Positions 53,510 to 61,025 of a stretch of DNA of 64,000 nt are shown here, piece after piece; the stretch's first letter is position 1; each line of letters starts with the position of its first letter. Below the pieces are notes generated by a model. It ran no database searches. It saw only the letters and a list, made by a program, of their open reading frames with translations, and was not told the DNA's origin. The stretch is from Robiginitalea sp. SC105. GTDB taxonomy: Bacteria > Bacteroidota > Bacteroidia > Flavobacteriales > Flavobacteriaceae. The stretch spans positions 1,302,001 to 1,366,000 of the forward strand of contig NZ_JACLZF010000001.1 of NCBI RefSeq assembly GCF_014243345.1, given 5' to 3'. A program made the position numbers and the translations under genes.

Positions 53510-54067
53510 ATGCACATTTTCCGACTTTTTACGTATTCACTGATTGTGTTAATTCAAACCTCTTGTGTCATGGACGGATTTATGGATGGGGCTAATGATG
53601 TTCCCATGGGAGGGAATTGGGGTTTTGACTATGGAAATGAGCAAGAAAGAGCCCCAACTTTTTCGGGTTTCGATGCCGAACATGATTTCTTTTGTGAGAC
53701 ATCAGAAATTGCAAACGAAAATTGGCTTCCTGGCGATGTAGGTGTCTACTTTGATAGTGCCAAAAATGAATTTACGGTTAGTTTGATTCAATCAGACGGC
53801 GAATTATATGAGACCCATCAGAAAAATGTTTTTTACGATACGGACGGTAGGACCGGGACATATGAAATAATAGGTATATCCCCAATTTCGCGAACCTATA
53901 GGATGGTATATACAATCGATGGCAAAGAGCAAGTTGATATAGTAATTGGAGAACATGTTCCTGCGCAAAATGCGTCATACAACAAATGGATAGTTCCGGT
54001 AAATTGTAGGGATCAGGATGGGATATCACTATGGAGCGAAGTGTGGACCCAATATCAGTCTTTTTGA
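53510..54067 (+). CDS. Lipoprotein of unknown function
   Basis: ATG 53510 (or 53483) gives 185 residues with a lipoprotein signal (LFTYSLIVLIQTSC), then VMDGFMDGANDVPMG and DFFCETSEIANEN. The CETxExxNE segment and beta-rich rest resemble the lipoprotein at 25070. It is the divergent partner of VVYH copy 4. Confidence 0.55.
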   Translation: MHIFRLFTYSLIVLIQTSCVMDGFMDGANDVPMGGNWGFDYGNEQERAPTFSGFDAEHDFFCETSEIANENWLPGDVGVYFDSAKNEFTVSLIQSDGELYETHQKNVFYDTDGRTGTYEIIGISPISRTYRMVYTIDGKEQVDIVIGEHVPAQNASYNKWIVPVNCRDQDGISLWSEVWTQYQSF

Positions 54068-54171
54068 TTAAAACCTAACTTTCTTCTCTCTCCCTTAGTA
54101 GGTAACAATAAAAAGCGAGTTCGGTTAAAGGCCAAGGCCGTTGTAAAGGTTACCGTATCGACTATTTAGCC

Positions 54172-54238
54172 ACGATCTCCCTAAAAAGATAGCTGAGGTA
54201 CATCCCAAGAGAGATAATGCCTAAATGGGCATACGGTT
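54172..54238 (+). repeat. 67-bp dispersed repeat, copy 4
   Basis: CTATTTAG and CTAAATGG ends. Preceded by TAGTAGGTAACAATAAAAAGC (54098-54118), as copy 1. Most diverged copy. Confidence 0.8.
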
Positions 54239-54303
54239 ATTTTAATAATCCAACTGCATCGGAGTATTAAAAGCAGCATTTTTACTGCTATGTCAAAATA
54301 TTC

Positions 54304-54993
54304 TTAAACCTTGTATTCCCAATTATCACTTGATTCTACACCGCGAAGAATATCCAGGATCATTCTAAAATCCTTTGCAAATTCTTCATCGCTTTGATTG
54401 TATATTTCCGAACCGCTATACCTCAACATATCCCATCCAGAACTTTTTAAATCCCTTGTTCGTGCATTGTCCCTCTTTATCTGATCTTTGGTTGAATGAA
54501 AAGCATGTCCATCGCATTCAATTCCCAAAAAGTACCTTTTATTTGATTTGCCGAAGTGATTCCTGAAATCCAGTATTAAACCAACATCAACACTGTAGAA
54601 TTTCTCCGATTTTTTGCAATAAACCTTTCTCTGAGGAATAACTTCCAGAAAGGCTCTGACTGATTCTGGAGTATTAAGAAATTCAACATCTTGAATAGGT
54701 TGATTGATAAAACTAGCATTTATTATGTATCGTCCTATATAGGCCTTAGGTTCTATTCCTTTTACTTTCGCCTGGTACTTAAAGTCCATTTCAGCAACCT
54801 CATATGATTCCTCAAAACTCCAATTGTAAAATGAATAATCTTGGCTTCTTTCTGATTCAATAAAATTCAATATCCTTAAAAGGAACAATCTTTCAATAGG
54901 AGAGTCAGAAGCGTTAAGAAAGGAATCAATCCTACTACGGACACCTGCTAATATTTGCTCCATTTTATTTGAATTTTTTTCATCTATATTCAT
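54304..54993 (-). CDS. PD-(D/E)XK-like nuclease (DUF559/Vsr-type)
   Basis: A 229-residue protein. The C-terminal half shows the nuclease-fold signature VDVGLILDF then FLGIECDGHAFHSTKDQ and DNARTRDLKSSGWDMLRYS, which is the pattern of DUF559/Vsr-type endonuclease-like proteins (active-site Asp and Glu-x-Asp-His). The N-terminal 100 residues are helical. It could act in DNA repair or defence; cargo position suggests the latter but the sequence does not prove it. Confidence 0.7.
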   Translation of the reverse strand: MNIDEKNSNKMEQILAGVRSRIDSFLNASDSPIERLFLLRILNFIESERSQDYSFYNWSFEESYEVAEMDFKYQAKVKGIEPKAYIGRYIINASFINQPIQDVEFLNTPESVRAFLEVIPQRKVYCKKSEKFYSVDVGLILDFRNHFGKSNKRYFLGIECDGHAFHSTKDQIKRDNARTRDLKSSGWDMLRYSGSEIYNQSDEEFAKDFRMILDILRGVESSDNWEYKV

Positions 54994-55018
54994 AAACAGA
55001 AGGTAATAAAATTAAGGG

Positions 55019-55261
55019 TTGGATTTTTTCACAAGACACGAGGCATTTTTTGAAATAACTTCAGGCTACTCAGAAGATGGAGTGCTATTTTATCAATCTG
55101 TTCTATTTAAAAATAAGAAGGGGGCGGCTTATGCAATTTATGAGAAGATCGACGATGAAGATGGGTTTTATAGAAGAATTAATGCAGAAGGCGCACATTC
55201 TTTAAAATGGTTTCCATCATTTGATGAATGCATAAAACATCATGGGGCAGATATTATTTAG
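55019..55261 (+). CDS. Possible small protein, TTG start
   Basis: An 80-residue open frame with TTG as the only possible start and a stop just upstream (55013). The composition (FFEITSGYSEDGVLFYQSVL, EDGFYRRINAEGAHSLKWF) looks protein-like. It is short and lacks a good ribosome site. Confidence 0.4.
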   Translation: MDFFTRHEAFFEITSGYSEDGVLFYQSVLFKNKKGAAYAIYEKIDDEDGFYRRINAEGAHSLKWFPSFDECIKHHGADII

Positions 55262-55416
55262 GCTCAGCACACAATTATATTAGGTGTTAACAAAATGAAA
55301 TTGGATGCTCTGAATAGTATCCAAGGGATGTTTTGTAGAGTTTTCTTATTGCTAAGTTCCAATTACACAATCCTCTCGCCTTAGTAGATAGCAAAAAAAT
55401 TAAGTTTAAGTTTCAA

Positions 55417-56070
55417 TCAAAACATCTTATTTCTTTTAATATCGCCGTCATCCTTCATGTTTTTTGATTTCCGACGTTCTTCCCTGGCTTTACGTCTCGC
55501 ATCGCGCTCCGCCTCCTTGGCTTGACGCAACTTATATTCCTCAATGGCTCCTTCTAGGTACCTCCGAGTCATTAATCGCATGCGCATCTCTGAGTTAATG
55601 GCACTTTCAAAATTTCCGGTAGGTCCCGTCCAGGAGAATACAGGGATTCCCAAAGCGGATTGAACGTAGGTAACCTCCCATTCTCCCAAATTTACAGTTC
55701 CTCCTGTTTTTGTCTTCTGACGTTCCTCGATCCAAACTTTTAGGGCTTCGAGTTCATCATAGGTGGCTTCAAATTCTACCTTATGAGTTTCTCTATCATA
55801 TGCCATGAAAATATTATCTGACCCTGTAGCTTCAAGGTCAATTATTTTCCAACTAAGAGCCAACCGATCAGGTCCAATCTCTGTGATATGGGCATTTATA
55901 TTGCCTATTTGACCAATACTTATCTGTTCTTTATCCGGCTCTTCGAAAGCTATTTGTCCAAAGGCTAGAGATGGATGAATAAGATATATAGAAAGGAATG
56001 TCAAAAATTTTATCCCTAATCGGATTTTCGGGATATGATCTGAGGTATTTAGTAACTTAAATGCAAACAT
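55417..56070 (-). CDS. Exported hypothetical protein
   Basis: A 217-residue protein with signal-like segment (LTFLSIYLIHPSLAFGQ), a globular part (GNINAHITEIGPDRLALSWK, WEVTYVQSALGIPVF) and a highly basic, Lys/Arg/Glu C-terminal helix (EAERDARRKAREERRKSKNM). Function unknown. Confidence 0.55.
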   Translation of the reverse strand: MFAFKLLNTSDHIPKIRLGIKFLTFLSIYLIHPSLAFGQIAFEEPDKEQISIGQIGNINAHITEIGPDRLALSWKIIDLEATGSDNIFMAYDRETHKVEFEATYDELEALKVWIEERQKTKTGGTVNLGEWEVTYVQSALGIPVFSWTGPTGNFESAINSEMRMRLMTRRYLEGAIEEYKLRQAKEAERDARRKAREERRKSKNMKDDGDIKRNKMF

Positions 56071-56079
56071 TATGAATAG

Positions 56080-56319
56080 ATGTATTTTACGATGATAAGG
56101 AAAGAAATGGAATTTAATGAATTTGCAGAAAACGAACTTATGAAGTGTATGCGCTTAAAACTCATATGGAAGAGTACTACAAATCCGAAGATCAAAAGCA
56201 GAGCTTTCTTTGCCTGGTGTATTAAGCGTTTCCAGCTTCAACAGATTCATATCTATTCTGCGGAAGGGATGACACCATATAATCGCTATAGTATGAATGA
56301 GGCAGTTGGGTATTTTTAA
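56080..56319 (+). CDS. Possible small hypothetical protein
   Basis: A 79-residue open frame starting 10 bp from the divergent gene. No domain. Many Lys and Met residues; ATG 56092 is an alternative start. Real-gene support is weak. Confidence 0.3.
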   Translation: MYFTMIRKEMEFNEFAENELMKCMRLKLIWKSTTNPKIKSRAFFAWCIKRFQLQQIHIYSAEGMTPYNRYSMNEAVGYF

Positions 56320-56362
56320 ATACCTATTTTGATTTAATCTTATGTTTTTTAAAGAAAACTAA

Positions 56363-56476
56363 ATGCTAAATAATCCAAAAGAAGCAGGAGGAATACTTTT
56401 GCTAATGTCAGTTTCTATAATCGTAGGAATATTAATAGGGATAGCTGTTGGAGCAAATTTGTATGGTTGCTCCTAA
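56363..56476 (+). CDS. Possible 37-residue membrane peptide
   Basis: ATG 56363 reads MLNNPKEAGGILLLMSVSII then VGILIGIAVGANLYGCS, one membrane helix. No family; low support beyond composition. Confidence 0.3.
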   Translation: MLNNPKEAGGILLLMSVSIIVGILIGIAVGANLYGCS

Positions 56477-56704
56477 ATCTGATACCCCAATTCTATGACA
56501 CTTTGAATCCAATATCGGAGGTCTCTGATCGGAGTTATTTATAGGCTTAATTATGCTGCAAGGCCTTTGCAGGTCAAATTAAGTTATTAGCAAAGTGTTT
56601 GATGTTTTGTAACTCATTCTAAAGTTCGGAAAATCGACTTCAAACCTATCCCCATTTCTTATTTACTGCTATATTACTATAATTAATTGTTAAAATACTC
56701 GTTT

Positions 56705-56728
56705 AATATAGTAATATTACTATATTTG
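56705..56728 (+). promoter_or_regulatory. hicAB promoter and palindromic operator
   Basis: A perfect 22-bp palindrome (56705-56726, AATATAGTAAT and its reverse) overlaps the exact -7 box TATATTTG (56721-56728), 21 bp before the hicA ATG. HicB-type antitoxins with a DNA-binding end typically autoregulate through such sites. Confidence 0.65.
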
Positions 56729-56749
56729 AATTAGTGAACTTGAGTATTA

Positions 56750-56929
56750 ATGAAATGCAATGAATTTATAAGACTTATTAAAAAGAATGGTTGGCAATTC
56801 TTGAGGCAAGGGAAAGGAAGCCATGAAATTTATACAAAAGATGGAAAGAAAGTGCCCATACCTAATCATGGTTCCAAGGAACTTGGTAAGGGATTAGAAA
56901 TGAAGCTTAAAAAGGAAATGGGGCTCTGA
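56750..56929 (+). CDS. hicA: HicA-type mRNA interferase toxin
   Basis: A 59-residue protein not in most long-frame views: MKCNEFIRLIKKNGW, FLRQGKGSHEIYTK, KVPIPNHGSKELGKG. The catalytic GSH (His25) and the closing GSKELGKGL are the HicA hallmarks. It would cleave mRNA when the antitoxin is missing. Gap to hicB is 24 bp. Confidence 0.9.
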   Translation: MKCNEFIRLIKKNGWQFLRQGKGSHEIYTKDGKKVPIPNHGSKELGKGLEMKLKKEMGL

Positions 56930-56953
56930 TAAGAGTTGTAAAATAGCATCGAG

Positions 56954-57346
56954 ATGGAGACAATTAGAATTATTATTGAGAAAACGAAAGATGGTTATTC
57001 CGCTTATGCAGATAATGTTGAGGGAATCTATGCCATGGGAGATTCCGTTGCAGAAGTAAAACAATCAGTCAAAGATTCGATTGAAACAATTATGGAGTTT
57101 GGTGATGATATTCCTGATGTTTTGAAAGGCGATTATACCATCTTATATAAATTTGATATGGAAAGCCTTCTCAATTATTTTAGAGGAATAATTGGTTTTG
57201 CAGGATTAGAAGCTCTTACTGGAATCCATCAAAAACAATTACAACATTATTCTTCTGGCCTTCATAAGCCAAGAGAAAAAACCAAAGAGAAAATCGAACA
57301 CTCATTACACAGATTTGGAGAAGATTTGCTTTCTATTGAATTGTAG
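56954..57346 (+). CDS. hicB: HicB-type antitoxin
   Basis: A 130-residue protein: RNase-H-like N-terminal domain (TIRIIIEKTKDGYSAYADNV, YAMGDSVAEVKQSVKDSIE) and C-terminal HTH (GLEALTGIHQKQLQHYSSGL) for operator binding. It should neutralise HicA and repress the operon. Confidence 0.9.
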   Translation: METIRIIIEKTKDGYSAYADNVEGIYAMGDSVAEVKQSVKDSIETIMEFGDDIPDVLKGDYTILYKFDMESLLNYFRGIIGFAGLEALTGIHQKQLQHYSSGLHKPREKTKEKIEHSLHRFGEDLLSIEL

Positions 57347-57379
57347 TTTTACCCGAATGCTTTTTAAAGCAAAATTTAT

Positions 57380-57408
57380 ATGCCGCCATTTAGGCGGCAT
57401 TTTTTTTC
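57380..57408 (+). terminator. Rho-independent terminator after hicB
   Basis: TGCCGCC (57381-57387) pairs with GGCGGCA (57393-57399), followed by eight or more T. Confidence 0.85.
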
Positions 57409-57471
57409 AGAATGTTTATCTTATTTGAGATAAGAGCTTCTTAACAAAAAAGGAGTCAAAACCTATTTTCG

Positions 57472-58770
57472 ATGGACTTGTTTAAAAACAAAAAACTAAA
57501 ACAATGTGAAAGAGAAAAGCAATCTCTATTAGATAAGTACTCTGAAATTATTGATTTAGAAGATGAAATAGAAAAAGTAAACAAACAACTTTCTGAAATT
57601 CAGTCAGAACGTGCTAGGATTGCTGTAGATTACGAAAGAGGCAAGAAAAAGTTGGAGGATCTTGTAGAGGAAACTAAGGTTTATGAAAGTAAGTTGGACC
57701 TTGTTTCATTTGGTCACTATGACCCGATTTTCAATTTTGATGATTCAGATAGTTACAAGAGAAAAATTGAAGAAATTGTAGCACAACAAAAATCAATGAT
57801 AAAATCGGGCCTGGCCTGTTACGAAGTTGAGGGCCATGAATGGAAGTCAAGAAAAGCCTTCATTTCAATCGTAAAAACTATGATGAAAGCTTTTAATGGA
57901 GAATGCAATAATTTGATTTCCCGAGTTAAATGGAACAATATTTTGACATTTCAAAAGCGAATAGAAAAAGAATATAACTCCATCAACAGAATTAATAAAA
58001 ACAATAACATAGAGATTAAACCACTTTACAAAAAGCTCAAAATTGATGAGTTAAGGGCTACATATGAACATCGGTTAAAAAAGCACCAGGAGAAAGAAAA
58101 GCAAAGGGAGGAAAGAGCTAGAATAAGAGAAGAAGAACGAGCCCAAAGGGATTTTGAAATAGCAAGAAAAAAGGCCGAAAAAGAGGAAGCTTTTTATCAA
58201 ATGGCACTTGAAAAAGCTAAAAAGGACTTAGGCCTTGTGAGTGGTGAAAAATTAAGTGAACTGGAGAGTCAAATAACAAATTTGGAAGAAAAATTAAAAT
58301 TTGCCCACGAACAAAGAGAAAGGGCAATTTCCATGGCACAACAAACCAAATCTGGTTATGTCTATGTGATTTCTAATGTAGGCTCCTTTGGAGAGGATAT
58401 ATATAAAATTGGCCTAACTCGAAGGTTAGAACCTTTAGACCGTGTCAGAGAGCTTGGCGATTCTTCTGTTCCTTTTAGATTTGATGTGCATGCCATGATT
58501 TACTCCAATGATGCTCCAGCCTTGGAATATGAGCTTCATCAAACCTTTAAAGACAAGAGTCTTAATCTAGTAAATTTCCGAAAAGAGTTTTTTAAGGTTT
58601 CCCTGGATGAAATAGAAAGAGCGGTAAACAAAATAGTAGAAAACGAAGTAGAGTTTGTTCGTGTAAAAGAAGCGCAAGAGTATAGAGAGTCAATTTCTAT
58701 TCGTGAAAAAGTTAATGAAGAGCGAGAAAAGGAAATTGATCTCCCCAGATTTCCCAATAGTATCTTTTAA
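57472..58770 (+). CDS. DUF4041/GIY-YIG (T5orf172) protein
   Basis: A 432-residue protein: N-terminal coiled-coil (about 10-80), a DUF4041 region (about 85-180, including ACYEVEGHEWKSRKAFISIV), a second charged coiled-coil (200-290), and a C-terminal T5orf172/MUG113-type GIY-YIG-related domain (YVYVISNVGSFGEDIYKIGL, about 300-400). Such proteins are common in phages and mobile elements and are suspected of nuclease or defence roles; the domain here lacks a clearly complete catalytic set that I can confirm. It is the last gene of the island. Confidence 0.8.
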   Translation: MDLFKNKKLKQCEREKQSLLDKYSEIIDLEDEIEKVNKQLSEIQSERARIAVDYERGKKKLEDLVEETKVYESKLDLVSFGHYDPIFNFDDSDSYKRKIEEIVAQQKSMIKSGLACYEVEGHEWKSRKAFISIVKTMMKAFNGECNNLISRVKWNNILTFQKRIEKEYNSINRINKNNNIEIKPLYKKLKIDELRATYEHRLKKHQEKEKQREERARIREEERAQRDFEIARKKAEKEEAFYQMALEKAKKDLGLVSGEKLSELESQITNLEEKLKFAHEQRERAISMAQQTKSGYVYVISNVGSFGEDIYKIGLTRRLEPLDRVRELGDSSVPFRFDVHAMIYSNDAPALEYELHQTFKDKSLNLVNFRKEFFKVSLDEIERAVNKIVENEVEFVRVKEAQEYRESISIREKVNEEREKEIDLPRFPNSIF

Positions 58771-58807
58771 ATCTAATTTGTTACTATATCGTTACTGAAA
58801 AAATGAT

Positions 58808-58841
58808 AAAACCCTCAAAATCAAAAGATTATGAGGGTTTT
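58808..58841. terminator. Hairpin between GIY-YIG gene and tRNA-Leu
   Basis: Stem 58808-58817 with 58832-58841 (AAAACCCTCA/TGAGGGTTTT) and inner AATC/GATT; T-rich on the minus side. Terminates tRNA-Leu and possibly the plus-strand gene. Confidence 0.75.
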
Positions 58842-58844
58842 AAT

Positions 58845-58858
58845 GTACTCGGGACGGG
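58845..58858 (+). other. attachment site, tRNA end of island B
   Basis: GTACTCGGGACGGG within the tRNA-Leu 3' end, identical to 38815-38828. Confidence 0.7.
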
Positions 58859-58930
58859 ACTTGAACCCGTACGGCCGCAATGGCCATTGGATTTTAAGTC
58901 CAACGTGTCTACCAATTCCACCACCCGAGC
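58846..58930 (-). tRNA. tRNA-Leu (anticodon UAA)
   Basis: 85 nt without encoded CCA. Acceptor stem GCTCGGG pairs with CCCGAGT (G-U at the end), D-arm TGGTGGAATTGGTAGACACG, anticodon loop CTTAAAA (UAA), long variable arm, T-arm with GTTCAAGT. Intact despite the insertion, so the element regenerated the tRNA 3' end. Confidence 0.95.
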
Positions 58931-58942
58931 AGGGCGCGAACA

Positions 58943-58969
58943 AAAAAACGCTGACGGGCAGCGTTTTTT
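58943..58969. terminator. Bidirectional hairpin between tRNA-Leu and tRNA-Gly
   Basis: AAAAAACGCTG (58943-58953) pairs with CAGCGTTTTTT (58959-58969), loop ACGGG. May uncouple or punctuate the two tRNAs. Confidence 0.7.
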
Positions 58970-58974
58970 GTGCG

Positions 58975-59050
58975 TGGAGCGAAAAACGGGATTCGAACCC
59001 GCGACCTCCACCTTGGCAAGGTGGCGCTCTACCAACTGAGCTATTTTCGC
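58975..59050 (-). tRNA. tRNA-Gly (anticodon GCC)
   Basis: 76 nt with CCA encoded. Acceptor GCGAAAA with TTTTTCGC, D-arm TAGCTCAGTTGGTAGAGC, anticodon loop TTGCCAA, T-arm GGGTTCGAATCCC, discriminator U as expected for Gly. Confidence 0.95.
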
Positions 59051-59088
59051 AATAAAATGTGAACGTGCATCCCCTTTGGATGCGGAGG

Positions 59089-59117
59089 CAAATTTAATAC
59101 ATTTTGGTGAAAAGCAA
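59089..59117 (-). promoter_or_regulatory. Promoter of the tRNA-Gly/tRNA-Leu genes
   Basis: On the minus strand TTG (59117-59115), an 18-bp spacer and TAAATTTG (59096-59089), matching TTG-N18-TAnnTTTG, 38 bp before the tRNA-Gly start. Confidence 0.65.
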
Positions 59118-59243
59118 AGAACTTTTTGGCGAAAAAGGGGAGGGGAACCCACTACAAAAGTCAGGTTTGCTCCCACGGAAACCGTTGGGCAAAAAGCAGT
59201 CATTTGCAGGGCCCAAGAGCCCGGGTCGCCGGGAAGGGGCGCC

Positions 59244-60941
59244 TCAGTAACCGGCCGCCTGCCCGTCCTTGCGGGACTCCGAGGCCCCGGTGTACACCTT
59301 GTTGGGCAGGTCCACTTTGATGGCCTGGTAGCCGCCGTAGATGCCCACGGCAAAGGTCACGTCGTGGCCTTTTTTCTCCAGCTCCCGGATGGTTTTATAA
59401 TCGAAGCCGCTTTCCAGGTTCAGGGTTCCGCCGTTGGTCATTTTGGAGCCGGTCGGCTGCGAACTGCCGCTGTGGCGCATACGGGGGGCATCGCCCGCTT
59501 CCTGCAGGTTCATGCCAAAATCCACGATGTTCACCACGATCTGGGTATGGCCCTGGGGCTGTACGGCCCCACCCATCAGGCCAAAGCTCATCACTGGCTT
59601 GCCGTTTTGGGTCATGAACGCAGGGATGATGGTGTGGAAGGGCCGCTTCCCGGGTTCGATCGCATTGGCGTGGTCCGGGTCCTGGACGTTGAACATCTGT
59701 CCCCGGTTCTGGAGCACAAAGCCCAAACCGTCCGGGACCATCCCGGAGGCAAATTCCGAATAGATGCTCTGGATCAGGGACACCATGTTCCCGTCCTTGT
59801 CCGCAACGGTAAGGTAGGTGGTATTCCCGGATTCGATCTCCATATCCCCGGCGGGGTAGGAGTCCGCTGCCTTGTCCGGGTCGATCAGGGCACGGCGCTG
59901 GGCGGCGTAGGCATCGGAAAGGAGTTCCTCCAGGGGGATGTCGTTGAAGGCCGGGTCCGCATAGAATTTGGCCCGGTCCTCATAGGCCAGTTTTTTGGCC
60001 TCCGTGAGCACGTGGAGGTATTCCGCGCTCCCGAAGCCCATCGAAGCGATGTCGTAACCCTCAAGGATATTGAGCATCTGCAGGGCTGCCGTCCCCTGTC
60101 CGTTCGGGGGGAGTTCCCATATGTCGTACCCCCGGTAGTTGATGCTGACGGGCTCCACCCAGTTGGAGGTATGGGCGGCCAGGTCCTCATAGGACAGGAA
60201 GCCCCCGTGTTTTTTCATATAGGTGTCGATGGTGCGGGCAATATCCCCCTTGTAGAATGCATCCCGCCCTCCTTCGGCGATTTTTTCATAGGTATTGGAG
60301 AGGTTGGGGTTTTTAAAGACCTCCCCCTTTTTCGGCGGCCGCCCGAGCGGCATGTAGGTTTCGGCAAAGCCGGGCTGGTCCTCGGAGTACTTGTAGGAGC
60401 TGGCCATTTCATAGGCGATGACCTCGGATACCGGGAAACCTTCCCGCCCGTAGTCAATGGCGGGCTGCAGCAACTCCTTCATGGGCAGTTTGCCGAATTT
60501 GCCGTGGAGCGCAAACCACCCGTCCACGCAGCCGGGGACGGTCACCGGCAGGGGCCCCGAAAAGGGGACGTATTTCATGCCCTGTTCCATGAAGTAGTCG
60601 ATAGAGATGGATTTGGGGGCGCGCCCGCTCCCGTTGAACCCGTAGAGTTTCTGCTCGTCCGCATCCCAGACGATGGCGAAGATATCGCCGCCAATCCCGC
60701 AGCTGGCAGGCTCCACCAGGCCCAACATGGCGTTGGCCGCGATGGCGGCATCCATGGCGGTGCCCCCCTTTTTGAGGACGTCCAGGGCCACCTGGGTGGC
60801 CAGGGGCTGGCTCGTGGCGGCCATGCCGTGGCGGGCTAGCACCTCCGAGCGGGTGGTGTGGGTTTCCCCTGTGAGGCGGTCCTGGGCAGCCAGGGTAGTG
60901 CAGCAGAAAATGAAGATCAGGAAGGTGTACAGTTTTTTCAT
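59244..60941 (-). CDS. ggt: Gamma-glutamyltransferase
   Basis: ATG 60941 gives 565 residues with a signal peptide (MKKLYTFLIFIFCCTTLAAQ); the frame is open to 61010. Periplasmic enzyme that transfers or hydrolyses gamma-glutamyl groups of glutathione. Autocatalytic cleavage should occur before the catalytic Thr374 in NTTYLTVADKDGN, which starts the small subunit. Substrate loops GGTAMDAAIAANAMLGLVEP and the QPQGHTQIVVNIVDFGMN block are intact, ending in GGYQAIKVD. Lies between tRNA-Gly and mutS, all minus strand. Confidence 0.9.
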   Translation of the reverse strand: MKKLYTFLIFIFCCTTLAAQDRLTGETHTTRSEVLARHGMAATSQPLATQVALDVLKKGGTAMDAAIAANAMLGLVEPASCGIGGDIFAIVWDADEQKLYGFNGSGRAPKSISIDYFMEQGMKYVPFSGPLPVTVPGCVDGWFALHGKFGKLPMKELLQPAIDYGREGFPVSEVIAYEMASSYKYSEDQPGFAETYMPLGRPPKKGEVFKNPNLSNTYEKIAEGGRDAFYKGDIARTIDTYMKKHGGFLSYEDLAAHTSNWVEPVSINYRGYDIWELPPNGQGTAALQMLNILEGYDIASMGFGSAEYLHVLTEAKKLAYEDRAKFYADPAFNDIPLEELLSDAYAAQRRALIDPDKAADSYPAGDMEIESGNTTYLTVADKDGNMVSLIQSIYSEFASGMVPDGLGFVLQNRGQMFNVQDPDHANAIEPGKRPFHTIIPAFMTQNGKPVMSFGLMGGAVQPQGHTQIVVNIVDFGMNLQEAGDAPRMRHSGSSQPTGSKMTNGGTLNLESGFDYKTIRELEKKGHDVTFAVGIYGGYQAIKVDLPNKVYTGASESRKDGQAAGY

Positions 60942-61025
60942 GGGGTCGGTAAATAGGGTTTGCCTAAAGCTATTAAAAAAAGGTGGTAATTGTACCTTGG
61001 GGCCAGGCATTGACGGGCAGGAGCT

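Larger units (their letters stand above)
56320..56749. other. Intergenic region before hicAB
   Basis: Holds the possible small peptide and the palindromic operator/promoter at 56705-56728. Confidence 0.5.

Noticed and set aside
58803-59055. Open frames over the two tRNA genes
   Set aside because: Produced by tRNA sequence; both tRNAs fold fully.
59076-60839. 587-residue plus-strand open frame
   Set aside because: Shadow of gamma-glutamyltransferase on the other strand; composition (GGHVVA, Gly/His-rich) is a by-product of GC-rich codons.
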